DNA from: Blasia pusilla
Taxonomy: Eukaryota > Marchantiophyta > Marchantiopsida > Blasiales
Direction: 5' to 3'
DNA: 64,000 nt
Assembly (NCBI GenBank): GCA_050084515.1
Contig: CM114271.1
Coordinates: forward strand, 48,918,001 to 48,982,000
This document shows, piece after piece, positions 34,152-45,600 of this stretch. Numbering within the stretch: position 1 is the stretch's first letter; the number at the start of each line of letters is the position of its first letter. The position numbers and the translations under genes were made by a program. The notes beneath the pieces were generated by a model. The model was not told the DNA's origin. It made no database searches and worked only from the letters and a program-made list of their open reading frames with translations.

Positions 34152-36990
34152 TCATGTAGAGATCGGCACGAATGAGGGAATCCCGCATGGAGTAGTGCCT
34201 CTCTCTCTTTGCACATGGAAGCCACTCTCCCGAGCAATACTCAACATGATATCCCGCGCTGCATCGTGAGTGGCTATCCTCTCACCCCCAACTAGACAGC
34301 GTGCCAAATGCACACAAAGTGGATCCAGGCTCCGGCGACACTCGCAGTGTGTCGAACCAACCACCAATGGTTGGGGGAGGCCCAAGCGGAACCACATCGC
34401 TGTGGTATAGGTAAGTGGTGCGATACGGAAATCCTGGAGAAGGGGGCGCGCCCCTACCCATGAGCCTACCCCCTTTCCGGAGCAAGAGCGAATACGGGCC
34501 CTAACCTCCATGGGGATATTCCCGTCAGACATAGTGCCTCTAAAAACTGCCTCAAAGTGGGCTTCCATCAAGGAAGATTGGAGCCCAGACTGACCGGAGG
34601 TAACTAAGGAGGAGAAAGTGGGGAGAACGGCTCTGGCCTCAACTCGAAGGGAATCTCTACAAGCTGTGAGTGAAGACTGAAGTGGGAAAGAGCCATCCTC
34701 GACCTGGGAGACATAGTGTAGAAAGAGCGGTCTATCTCTAACCAAAAATCGAGAGCAAAGGAGGGGTGCCACTGTGGCCCAACTCCCTAAAAAAGCGGAG
34801 GGCGCCACTAACTCGGTCGAGAGAAGACCTACTCCACCAAAAGAAAGCGGCCAAGAGGCCTGTCTACGAGCTAACTCCCCCATGGGGCACTCTAAGGAGC
34901 CGGGTCCTAGAAGATCCCCAAACACCTGCATGAGCTTCCTATCAAAGGATCTATATAGGGAAGAAAGGTGACTAGATGTCGCACAGTTCTAGTGAGGTAA
35001 CCAAGTCTACGAGCAAAACAAGAAGAGAGAATGCCGAAGGCGACTTGAGGGTCACCAATCCTCGTAAGATCATCAATGTGGAGAAGATCCTCGGTAAGAG
35101 CCGCTGCCACGAAACTCGATACAAAGTCCTGGCTCCCGAGCGGGACTCCCAAGACTCAAGCCCTCCGACAGTCGCAAGAAGCCGTCGGGTAAATGTAGAT
35201 CATCACGTAGGCCTGATGGAGACCAAGCCTTGCACTTCCCCACCTTCACCGCCAGGCCGACACGTGCCAACCTGTGCTGAAAAGTGCTCGAATGCGGGGA
35301 CAACCAGATCTCCGGGACCAACAATATGAGTATCATCTCGCAAATGAAGGGAACATGCAACCCGGGAAAGCCTCCACCGTGAGAAAGAACCGCTCGGTAA
35401 TGAGCCACAAAGAAACAACGCCACCAGAGGGTCACCCCGACGAGTCTCGGTGAGGACTCCAAGACCGTGACCTCCTCCTCGAATCGACCATGGTGGAAAT
35501 AGAGGGCCGAAGGGGCCCCATAGAAAGCTTGCACAAAGGGAATGAGGCTCGCCATAGGGCCACCCGCGTCCCTCAACTCTGTAATATAGTAGCCCGAGAT
35601 ATCTTGAGTTGAAGGCGTTATCCACATCCACTTGGAGAACCACCCACTCTGGATGTACATCTAGACAAGCCCTCAAACCTAAGACAACCGTCTCACATCC
35701 CGGTGGCGTGGCAACTCCAAAGCGATGCGGACTCGGATGTGATTTCGAAAGCCTCACGGGAATTGCAAAGCGAGAGTACGACTCACCAACCGCAAGAGCA
35801 CCTCACCTATGGCAATCGGACGGATACCACCACCACCCTCCTTCGACAACGCCAAAAGTCGCCCGCCCCTAATACTTGGGCCATCTCTTTGTTGGCACTC
35901 TCCCGAGCTAGGTGAGAGGCAACCTGAAGCAACTTCGGAGAAGCCGCTAGCGGTGTCCTCGGAAGGAAAGCAATCACGAAGGTGTTCGACATCATACCGC
36001 ACAAACCTCCGCCGCAATCCCGGAGAACGCCCAGTGCCCGTGCAAAGAGGGACGGGTCAAGGCATATAGCCGCGTGTCGGGATGAAGTCACGTGCAAAAG
36101 CCGGAATGTCAAACCGGACGAGGATGTAGCCTCCGGAGGGCATCGATGGTAACGGTGAAGAAGGAGCCATGTCCATCGGGCGAAGAGCACGGCGGCCGCG
36201 AGTACTCACAGCTCGCTTGATGTCGCACATCGCCGCAAGCCGGTCGCTCCAGATCGTCGCCGGAAACCAGGTGAACTACTACCCGCGAATGCCACAAACT
36301 CACTCTGCAGAGACTCCCAATCACCTCCTCGAAAGCGTCTCAGACGTGCCATAACCTCTCTATGACCGCCCTTCCCTCCCCGAGTGTAACGAAGATACCA
36401 TCGTGGAAGGAGAAGTAGTAGGTACCAAGAGAGCTCATCCATAGGATCAAGAGCGATCCTAGCTAGGGGAAGGAGGAATGCGTGGCGGAGGTCGTCCCGA
36501 GTAGCATGGGGGATCCTATGAAACAACCTCGGGCAGGGAAAACGGGTCTCGAAGAGACCTATAATGCTGCCCTGATGGGACCTCAACCACTCCCATGCCT
36601 CAGGAGGGGGCGATGATGCGGGAAGCACCGGAGAGCATCCATGGTCGACAAGAGGGACCACCCATCCAAATCTATCAAAGTCAGGATGTTTAGCCGCTAA
36701 GTGGTTCCAATTCTAACGAGTGAAGAATTCGGGACAACATGGGCATTTAGTATCCCGACTAGACGACCCACGGGTCCCCCCACACGGGAGCCGATGGTCG
36801 AGGCATGGATGCAACTCACCAAAAAGAGGACATGGCCCCCTCTAATAAAATCGTGCGACAATCCCCCGTCAATAACAATCCTATCATCCCCATTCGAACG
36901 AGCGGTCCTGGAAAACAACTCTCTTCCCGTCCACGGTAATGCTCCCTCTAACATAAACTCTCACCTACCGACATCACCTAGGACTTCTGG
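34152..36990 (-). pseudogene. Reverse transcriptase of a retroelement, several frameshifts
   Basis: On the minus strand, pieces of one polymerase appear in order from high to low coordinates. First comes an N-terminal part with LLLLLPRWYLRYTRGGKGGH and GDWESLQSEF (about 36.66-36.3 kb). RT core pieces follow: GGRLLALSKEGGGGIRPIAI (35.87 kb), HPEWVVLQVDVDNAFNS (about 35.65 kb, containing the first catalytic Asp motif) and RDDTHIVGPGDL (about 35.32 kb, where xxDD motifs normally sit). Then comes KVGKCKAWSPSGL and a C-terminal segment LSFGGVGLLSTELVAPSAFL to ATHDAARDIMLSIARESGF (34.93-34.15 kb). The fragments lie in at least three frames, so the copy is dead. The order and motif types fit an RT family common as repeats in plants; a non-LTR class is likely but not proven. 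An additional minus-strand segment at 36.70-36.99 kb may be its N-terminus. GC is clearly above the flanks. Confidence 0.8.
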
Positions 36991-37019
36991 TCCCAACCCC
37001 CTCCCAAAAATAAACTCAT

Positions 37020-39935
37020 GAATACGTAGAGTTGCTAAGAGTGTGAAAAGATCATGGGCCCTTCGAGATAAAATAGATGAGAAGAAAAGTGTATGTACGG
37101 GAGGGGTAACAAATACAAACGTGAATCGAACCAAAATGAGAAGCACATACGACAAATACGACAAACAAGAAAGGACTTGGGAAAGGAGGGGAAGGGTGGG
37201 TGAATAGATGACGTTACCTTGGGAAATTTCTCCAAATGACAATAAACAAAGCCCTAATATTCACATTTGGAATCCTAATATGAACCGAATTCTAAAAAAA
37301 TGAATAAAAATAAAAATACTTCACATCATGCAACAAGGTCCGAATCAAAACGAAACCCTCGTCACGATCTTCGTTTCGACATGTAGCACTTCCCTGACGT
37401 CCTCCGTCCTTCTTCCCGCCGTTCCTGTCCATGCCTCCCGCCGTTCATGCCGTCCATGCCGTTCCCGCCCAAAATCGCGTCAGAATCCGCTGCCCCCGTA
37501 ACTGCATATATCGGCGTTGTCGGTGTTCCCGAGGAAGCCCCACGCCGACTCTAGATACCGCCGCGATAATTCTCCGAATCCCAGCCCGCTCGCTATATCC
37601 GCCGATCTCTCCCCGGACATTCTACAGCGTGGCATCTACAGGCAGAGATGCTAGTTGACTTTGGCATTTATTGAGGCATCTTGCATATTTATTGAGGCTC
37701 GTCACTTTCATTCTTGTGGAGGCTAGTACCCGTTTCAGGCGCGTGATTGCGCAATGTGGATTTGGAGGACATGGACACTGGACATGATTTTGATTCTTCT
37801 GGAGTGCCGTGTCATGGCGTTGGCGGTGTAGGGTCGCAAGTCCGACAGAATCCAACTTCGCAGTATTGCGCTTGCTACAAGAGCGGACGACATTGGGTCA
37901 AAACCGGAGGAGATAGGATTCCTCGAATTTTTGAATCATGAAGATTACGTCTACGAGTAACGCCTTTGCAAAGATGTCATACGTTTGATATATGAGATCA
38001 GCCCGTACGCTTGGAACGTCATGAGCTGTTCAATGGATCATGTTGGATTTTAAGCTGCGCCCAAAGTCCTCTGCGCCAGGCTTGTATTGGGTTCCGTTTG
38101 CGCGTTTTCGTGCGGTTAATATCACCGAGTAATTAGTGTGGCCTGCAGACACTCCGTCGAGTCTGGATCTGCCAATCGTCGCCCAAAATGGTTGCCACCA
38201 TATTATCGCAGAGACGATCGAGATGTGAGATGCACATTCACTTTGTAGGAATTGATCCGTTTCTCTCACGTCCTTGAGTGCATGGGAAAGACAAGGGTCC
38301 GAGTGTACTGGAATAAACCGAAGCGCGGAACCGGTTAGTTCTCGATCGTGATCATCTGACCCAAAGATGCTAGAGAATCTTATCTTGAATGTGTCGAGAT
38401 TATCCACGCGCTTAATAATGTAGGCGTTGCAGGATAGCTTCTGTTCGTCAATATCTACTTTCCAAGTTTTGCGGGTTGATCTCAAATGTATTGTAATCTA
38501 GTTTTCGACTATTGCGGGTCTGTGAAGACGCATTCAAGTTTCCGAATATGCCATTGTTAAAGACTACTCTCCACTCATCATATTCCCGTAGAAAGCTAGA
38601 GAAATTAATTGCTGAGGTTTCTTCTGCCGTTTGTGACGTTGGACGGATGACATGCCGATTGTGACTTTGGACAGAAGTCATCTGTCCAAAGTCACAATCG
38701 GCCGTTTTGCTCTTCAAGTGCCTTTTTCTCACGCTTTCAATCCACGTAATCTAGGCGTGTATGAACGCGTATGCTCAATTCGAATTATGGTATCGTTCTG
38801 CTCCGCGGTCTACTTATGCCTCGGGGGCCGGCTAGATCTTCGATGATTATCGTTCACGTCTGCGTTAATTTGGTATAATATATTTGTTCCCAAGAAAGGC
38901 GTCCACCGATCGTAACGCGTAACATCAATTTCAACGAGTCTCGTATGCATCCCGATCCTCAGGAAGAAATTAATCCACGGATGCAATGGAAAATCATTGC
39001 CAAATGTCCATTGCGAATGGTCACAATTGTGGAGACAACATGGCCTGCTAAGCAACCACTTTAAGAAGTCATGCATTGAAATGATGATGGCGCGAAGATG
39101 CAGACTTCGATAGTCATATGCCTCTCCATCAATTGCAGAGTGAAATGTAGATTGATCTCGTACAAAGCGCACGAACTACGTAGTGGCTCTCTCTTTCCCT
39201 TCCCCACGAGATTGGCCAGTGGTGATAATTGCGAAAATGGAACTTTCACAACTTGAGTATTAGGACGCTGATTTCCCTCAGGAGCGGGAGCATGGCTTTG
39301 CGTACAGGTGCATTTTGTCCTAGTCTGTGGTTTGCTGGCACTCCATGTACACACCTCGGGCTCGCTGGCCTGTCAACGATTACTCCATGTCTTCGGGAGT
39401 TCTTACTCTGTTTTGTGTAGGGTCTGCCTTTCTTTCTTGGGAACCTGTTGGAGCTTGATCCATGGCTCCTTGTCTCACGAGATGGGGCCTCTGCACGATC
39501 TTCATTCCTCAGAACGCCCTTCTTGTGGCGGAGGCACTTGCGATGAATCCGTAATACGTTCGTCCTCGTCAAATACGAGAGATTCATACCTCTACCTCGT
39601 CGCCGATATCGATTCAACGCGCTGCTGGTCTCATGGTGCTGATTTTTCTGGGTTTGATACAAAGTTGCTCTCGTTAGGCTATCGATTCTCTTCATTCTTG
39701 AGAAATTCAGAGACTCATACGAGTCTCCAGGGGTGCAATTTCTATTGGTCCCTGTCTGGCGCGGTTTCAATTTCCCTGTCGAAGCTCAAACCGCGATGTG
39801 ATCTTTACCACATACGCGCGGAATCGTCAAAGCGGTCGATGTAAAGGTTTAGTTCAATAGCAAGTGGATCCATAAATTTCACACCGGCCTGGGCAGTAAT
39901 TTTGAGAGCTCCTGAATTGCCTTGAAATTTTGGGA
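37020..39935. other. Region of unassigned open frames
   Basis: No gene can be supported. Open frames of 90-175 codons occur on the minus strand (about 39,770-39,246, 39,172-38,810, 38,732-38,448, 38,485-38,030) and on the plus strand (39,308-39,844). None shows a domain I recognise, several overlap each other, and one runs through the perfect hairpin at 38,654. It may hold the promoter of the following LRR gene. Confidence 0.4.
38654..38702. repeat. Perfect 22-bp inverted repeat with a 5-nt loop
   Basis: Arms 38,654-38,675 and 38,681-38,702 are exact reverse complements around AGTCA. The arm begins GCCGATTGTGACTTTGG. The flanks do not extend the pairing. The structure looks like a short inverted duplication or the closed ends of an excised element. 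Confidence 0.9.
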
Positions 39936-41559
39936 ATGGATGCAAATGAAGATGAAATCAGGTTCAAGCCAGCTTTTCTGAAGGATCTGATTGCTAAGCT
40001 GGAAGGAGACCCCAATCTCCGTGCAGAGGATGTGCCTCTGGACGACCTCTCCCAGCTGGAGAGCGCATCCGAAGTACGGATCGCCGATTTGGCGGAGACG
40101 ATCTGTGGGATTTTGGCTCGAGCCTTCTCAACTCGGATGTTTGTGAATCTGCGAACGCTAACATTGAACGGCAGATCATGAAGAAGAAACGTGGGAATGG
40201 TGTCACGGGGTTTGCTGGAGCATTGCACTGGGTCATCTCTCCAATCTGGAATCTCTCACTCTTCGAAGGTTAGGTGTCGGAGCAGAGGCGATGATGTTCA
40301 TACTGAAAGCGGCAGAGGCAGGTTACCTGTCCAAGTTGCGGTGTTTAGATCTCCACATGCAATTCGGAAGCCGAGGAGCTGGGAGAATACCGGCTTTAGC
40401 CAAAGGCATGAAGGCCAATCAATTCAGCAGTCTGGAAATTCTTCGATTGGATTCCGGAGCGGAGTTTTTCCATATCCAGAGGGCAGACGCACGGATCTTA
40501 GGGCTTGCAATCGAAGCGGGCTGCTTGAGTAACTTGAGATGCTTGGATCTGCGAGGAATTGACATCGACGGAGGCGTAACCATCGCCGCGGGATTGCGAT
40601 CAGGGAACGTGAATTTTCTCCAAGACTTGATATTGCACGGATGTCAAATTTCAGCGGAAGGCCTGATTGCCATCGCCGGTGCATTAGATACACCCTCCAC
40701 TCCTGAATTGAAAACTCTAAGCTTAGAGTGCAAGTCTGTGAATCTGAACCATGATCTCGACACAAACACACATCAACAAGCAACAGAGACGATGGCCAAA
40801 GCACTAGCATCGAGACACGTGCGCCACCTCGAGCGGCTCATCTTGGACGGGTTCACAGGAGACGAGATGATCATGGGCGCCTTGAGTTCTGGAAGATTTA
40901 CTGTACTCCGTGAACTGCAGTTGATGCACGGCGAGATGCGGGGCACAGCGGCGATCGGGATTGCTGTGAGTAGCCTTCCATCCTTGAGAGTTCTAGCTCT
41001 TCAATTCGGGAAAGATGAAGGGGCATTGGAATCACTGGCGTCTGCCTTCGGCAATGTTGCGGACTTGGCTAGGTTGTGTTTGGCGTGGGATTATCGCGAT
41101 GACGGTGGTTTAGGCGCCGTAGCGCAGGTTCTAGAGAAACAGGTGCTAGAGTTAGAACTGCTACAACTGGAGACGACATCCTTGCAGCGCATTCGGCTGA
41201 AGGAGAAAGATGCAGACGCTATGGTGGGAGCTTTTCAACGTAACCCGTTTCTGACGGTCAAATTGGAAGTGGAGTGGCCCGAAGGCCAGCCATGGCTACA
41301 GGAGATCTACAAAGAATTCCGGGGACGGAACCAGAGGTTTGTAGTGGCCATGAGGAGGCCTTTGAAGGAAGATGGAGAGAGCGAGGTATTCCAAGGCTGT
41401 CGACTCAAAAAGTCCATCAAGGCCAACACCGACAAAGCTCTCAAAAAGCTTGGCTTTTCGTTGGCTCCGGTGGCATCTCCACATCTAGATCTCAACCATC
41501 CACCCCGCAGGACCACAAGACGAAACGGGGATCACGCAACCGATCTCACTTGCAGTTGA
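39936..41559 (+). CDS. Leucine-rich-repeat protein (ribonuclease-inhibitor type), frame broken
   Basis: The protein starts MDANEDEIRFKPAFLKDLIA and continues through LRR units of the RI type, for example NLRTLTLNG, SNLESLTLRRLGVGAEAM, YLSKLRCLDL, SSLEILRLDSG, LSNLRCLDLRGIDIDGGVTI, FLQDLILHGCQISAEGLIAI, HLERLILDGFTGDEMIMGAL and LPSLRVLALQFGKDEGALES. The C-terminal tail is basic and ends RRTTRRNGDHATDLTCS. No transmembrane, NB-ARC or F-box domain is visible. The N-terminal frame stops at about 40,181 (LTLNGRS). The repeats then continue as NGVTGFAGAL in a second frame and ALGHLSNLESL in a third, before the long frame from about 40,240 to 41,559. The interval is too short for normal introns, so two small indels near 40,172 and 40,232 are likely. 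A separate start at 40,291 could still give a 422-residue protein. Function unknown; such LRR proteins usually bind other proteins. Confidence 0.7.
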
Positions 41560-43035
41560 CGACGATATATGTTGGGAACGAAGCCACTCTTCCGCATAGA
41601 TTGACTTCAAGTCCTTCCGAATTGCCTGACTCGACCTGAGTCCGACGACATCTTCAACTTCTGGATGCATGTGTAGTTGTGTTGTTGTGCAACAGGATTT
41701 CGTATTTACGGCCTCCCGTTTCTCTTTCCTCTTCATACAGCCACTCCACTTCAAATCTCCAGACCACACGTGTGATTACTTCTCACATCTCCACCCACGT
41801 GACTCCATTCACAATTCCCACATGTGTGATAATTCGATTCTTATAAGAAGTCATGTGATCGGTAAGAATTCGTCGCTGCCCGAATCAGTGCTCGGACAGG
41901 TTTCTTAGGCACACCGGTTTTCTCCCGAGAGAACTTTAGACGCGGTCGGAAATTTCTCCATTCTAGGCCGGCTTTTTAAATTGAACACAGAAAACCCAGT
42001 TTTCACGTCGAGGAATTTGACTAATTTTCAGATTTGAACCGGGAATCACAAGTTCTCAACCGGCTGCTTTGACAAAGAATGGCGGTTCTCAGAGGACCGT
42101 TGAATTCTGGCCCCGAATGCAAATGGAACTCCGAGGTCTCAACTGCAACCAACTTTAGAGTATCTATACCATATACCAGACTATCTATCGTACAGGTCTT
42201 CAAGTGTTTCCACCTTCTCCCAACGCCTAAGCCTTACCGTTCCGGTTCCACAGACGAATGGCGAGTCTCGCTCTGGAAAGCAGATCGAATCTGTTGTGAT
42301 CTTTCTATTGACTGATCATCAGTAGTACATTTTCCTGTTGCGCAACGACGTGAGTTGGAAGATAGAAGCAGCCAAGTAATCAACCCTCAAAACACATTTG
42401 CTGCTTCCCATTAGCCAGTTGCACATGCAGGAGCATCCCCTCTCACGCAGGCGTAAGAGAGGCCAGGCCGCACACAAACACGGGGATGCTGGCGTCACTC
42501 GCTCATACGCTTTTCGTGGCCGTCCCATTCTAAATTTGAAGACCGAAGATCTCCGCGGATCCTCACTATGCTTGCTTTTTACAAAGCTCATTGTAATACA
42601 GCTTGCGAGCATCTCTCTGAGGCCTAACAGCATGAACGGTAGCAATAATGGTTTTGGTCTCACCGCTTCAATGTAGTCCGCGGCTCAACTGTCGCTAAAG
42701 CCCGGAATGAGGGGCGCTGTCAAATTTTAATTGACAGGTGAAATTATTCAGAGGTGAGTTTCGATTGCTTCACCGTCGTTACATATGTTTATATTTATAT
42801 ATATTACATGCTCGTGTTTGCACACGAAAATAAAAATTCTAATACTTTAGAAAAATTTCTCCATTTGAAAATTTAAATATAATTTCTATTTTTTAAAAAT
42901 TGAAAGGATTAAAAACCCTACTCGGAATAATTTCACCTATCAATTAAAATTTGAACAATACTTTATTTCCTTAAATAATTCCATTCCTTTGCTAATACTT
43001 ACTTGGCTTGTTCCTCATTGGGATTTTCACGAATA
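41560..43035. other. Spacer between the LRR gene and the copia element
   Basis: Ordinary composition to about 42,700, AT-rich afterwards. An open frame on the minus strand at 42,319-42,663 has no recognisable motif. The AT-rich part near 42,840-42,960 resembles the dispersed repeat seen at 8.4 and 26.7 kb. Confidence 0.45.
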
Positions 43036-43324
43036 TGTTATAATTGGGGGCTAGAGGGGTGCGGGGCCGGGCTGGCCCTCATGGTATAATACACACACTG
43101 GTTTTGTGGCTATTTAGCTGAAGCCATGTTAGGGTTCCTGGTTCATTCCGCACGCGTGGCTTAAGGCTTGAGAGGGAGTCTTGGAGAGCTCGCGATGTAT
43201 AATGTGTGTAGATTTCAGTTAAGCAACCTGAGAGTGTTTGATCGTGGATGTAGCTTCCGCACGAGAAGTGAACCAAGTACATCTCGTATGATTCATACGG
43301 GTGATTGTCCAATTTCTTCCAACA
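43036..43324 (+). mobile_element. 5' LTR of a copia-type retrotransposon
   Basis: About 289 bp beginning TGTTATAATTGGGGG and ending TTCTTCCAACA, so it has the TG...CA ends of LTRs. It is followed directly by ATTGGTATATATCAAAGC, which resembles a primer-binding site for initiator-Met tRNA. Copia gag sequence in the same orientation follows. A diverged copy is found inverted at 44,210-44,505. Confidence 0.7.
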
Positions 43325-45600
43325 ATTGGTATATATCAAAGCGTAGGTTAGGAAATTTTGCGATGGTAGGAAATATTTCCAATGCAAAGTTTGAGGTGAA
43401 GAAATTACGGGAAGAATAATTTTGGGTTGTAGCAATTGAAGGAGAGAGACTTGCTAGTTCAACAAGGATTGCATAGGGCATTGGAGAAGAATTTTAGGGT
43501 CAAGACTACTATAGAGTGAGAGGACATCAATTTGAGAGTTGTTAGTACAATTTGTTTGCGTCTTGCAGACGAGGTTTTGTACAATGTCATGAATGAGGAC
43601 TTTGTGCCCAAGTTGTGGTCAAAGTTATAGAGCCTATGCATGACGAAGTCTTTGACATGTCGATTGTACGTATTTGAAGCAAAAGTTGTATACTCTACGT
43701 ATGAAAGAAAAATAAAATCTGATGGATCATCTAGACACTTTCAATTGAGTCATCTATGAGCTATCCAATATTGAGGTAAAGCTAGAAGATGGAGACAGAG
43801 CGTTGCTATTTTTGACATCATTGCCTAGTTCTTTTGAGCACCTAGTCACCACTCTATTATATGGTAAAGATACAATAGAGTTGGACAAGGTCACTGCAAT
43901 ATTGTTGTCTAATGAGCTTAGAAAGATGTCGAGCAATAATGAGAAAAACTCAATGGCTGTTGTTGCTCGAGGTAGGTCAACGGATAAAAGTCAAAGTAGA
44001 GGCACATATAGGTCAAAGTCTCAATCTAGGAGTAGTAATGTGAGAGATATGTCGGATCTATAGAAAGGTAGGCCATATGAAGAAAGATTGTACAAAGGGC
44101 CAAAGAAAGGACCCATCGAGGAATGTACATAGAAAGAAAACTCAGACCTCTAAACAAGTTGGCGTAGCAGAGTCAGACGGAGATGATTATGTATTGACTC
44201 TGTAGCTTCTGTTAGAAGAAATTGGATAATCACTCATATGAATCACATGAGATGTACGTGGTTCACTTCCCGTGCTGAAGCTACATCCATGATCAAACAC
44301 TCTCAAGTCACTTTACTAAAATCTACATACATTGTAGATTGCAAGCTCTCCAAAACTCCCTCTTAAGCCTAAAGTCGCGCGTAAGAAATGACCAAGGAAC
44401 CCAAACATGGCTTCGGCTAAATAGGCATGAAACTAGTGTGCATACCGTACCTGTGGGGCCAGCCGTTGCACCCCCCCAAACCTCCCACTCATGCGGTCAT
44501 AAACAACAAGCAACCTCGCCTTTTATTGATCTTCACAATGTCACTCCTGTAACTGATAGAATTCTAGACACATAGGAAACAACTTCCAAAAGAGATATGT
44601 TTTGTGATGCATGTATTATGGATTCTCGTTGCTCTTACCATAGGCATTCTTGCAAAGAGTGGTTCAATACATATCGCAACTAGATTGGAGGAACTATCTT
44701 GATGGGGAATGATATGCCATGTAGGATAGCAGGGATTGGTTCTGTTCGTATCAAGATGTTTGATGGGACTATTTGAACGTTGAATCAGATGCGACATGTC
44801 CCGGATCTACGGAAGAACTTGGTTTCTCTTGGTGCATTGAATGATAATGGTTGCAAATGAGCCGCGAAGAGTGGAGTTCTAAGAGTTTCAAAAGGAACCT
44901 TTATCTTGATGAAGGGCAAGAAGGTTGGAACCCTCTACAAGCTTGAAGGTGAAACCATTGTTGGTGGACTTGTAGTAGCATCAACACAAGAGGAGATGTA
45001 CCACATATGACACAATTTTGGCACCTATGATTGGGTCATATGAGCGAACGTGGACTGAAGGAGCTGTCAAAACGTGAGTTGCTTAAAGGAGTGAAGTCTT
45101 GTAAGTTGGATTTTTGTGAGCATTGCATATTTGGAAAACAACGTAGAGTGAGCTTCAGTATGGGTGTACACCGGACAGAGGGAGTTATAGATTATATACA
45201 TACAGATGTCTGGGGTCTTGCATCTATTGCTTCTTAGTCAAGAGCACTGTATTTTGATAACTTTGGGATGATTATCCGATCTAGAAGGTTGTGGATTTAC
45301 TTCTTTTAGTCAAAATCAAAGGTATTCTCTATCTTCACAAAACTGAAGATAATGGTAGGGAAGCAGAATGGTCAAAAGATGAAGTGCATACGATTTGACA
45401 ACGACAGAGAGTATGGGTCTAGGAAATTTGAAGAATTCTGTAAGGAAGAAGGCATCATCTTCCATTTCACCACTCCTACTACACCTCAACAAAATGGAGT
45501 CGCAGAGCGGATGAATTGAACGTTATTGGAGAGAGCACGTAGTATCTTGAGCAATGTGGGAATGAAGACGAGTACCGACTATAACAAACTATGTTAACCC
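43325..45600 (+). pseudogene. Copia-type gag-pol remnant, truncated and stop-ridden
   Basis: Plus-strand fragments appear in copia order: gag (FLTSLPSSFEHLVTTLLYGK ... VTAILLSNELRKMSS, 43.80-43.93 kb), an Arg/Ser-rich linker, a zinc-knuckle remnant (RKVGHMKKDC, 44.07-44.10 kb), a protease remnant (IMDSRCSYHRHSCKEWFNTY, 44.62-44.67 kb), GAG-pre-integrase (MSERGLKELSKRELLKGVKS, CKLDFCEHCIFGKQRRVSFS, about 45.03-45.16 kb) and integrase core pieces (FHFTTPTTPQQNGVAERMN, about 45.46-45.52 kb). Several in-frame stops and frameshifts are present. Reverse transcriptase, RNase H and the 3' LTR are missing downstream. A foreign LTR interrupts it at 44,210-44,505. Confidence 0.85.
44210..44505 (-). mobile_element. 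Inverted solo LTR inserted inside the copia remnant
   Basis: About 296 bp, reading TGTTAGAAGAAATTGGATAA at its left and ...TCATAAACA at its right. Its reverse complement aligns along its whole length with the LTR at 43,036-43,324, for example sharing GGTTCACTTC, GAAGCTACATCCA, ATGATCAAACACTCTCAAG and AACATGGCTTC with small differences. It sits between the zinc knuckle and the protease of the copia remnant, in the opposite orientation. It is therefore probably a solo LTR of a related element that inserted later. No clean 5-bp target duplication is visible. Confidence 0.7.

Noticed and set aside
38030-39172. A minus-strand gene made of three successive open frames
   Set aside because: No splice sites join them convincingly and the perfect hairpin at 38,654 interrupts the middle one.
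39246-39844. Protein genes of about 175 codons on either strand upstream of the LRR gene
   Set aside because: The two frames overlap on opposite strands, one starts with GTG, and neither has a recognisable domain.
43168-43419. Small open frames in the LTR and its inverted copy
   Set aside because: They are non-coding LTR sequence and are not conserved between the two copies.
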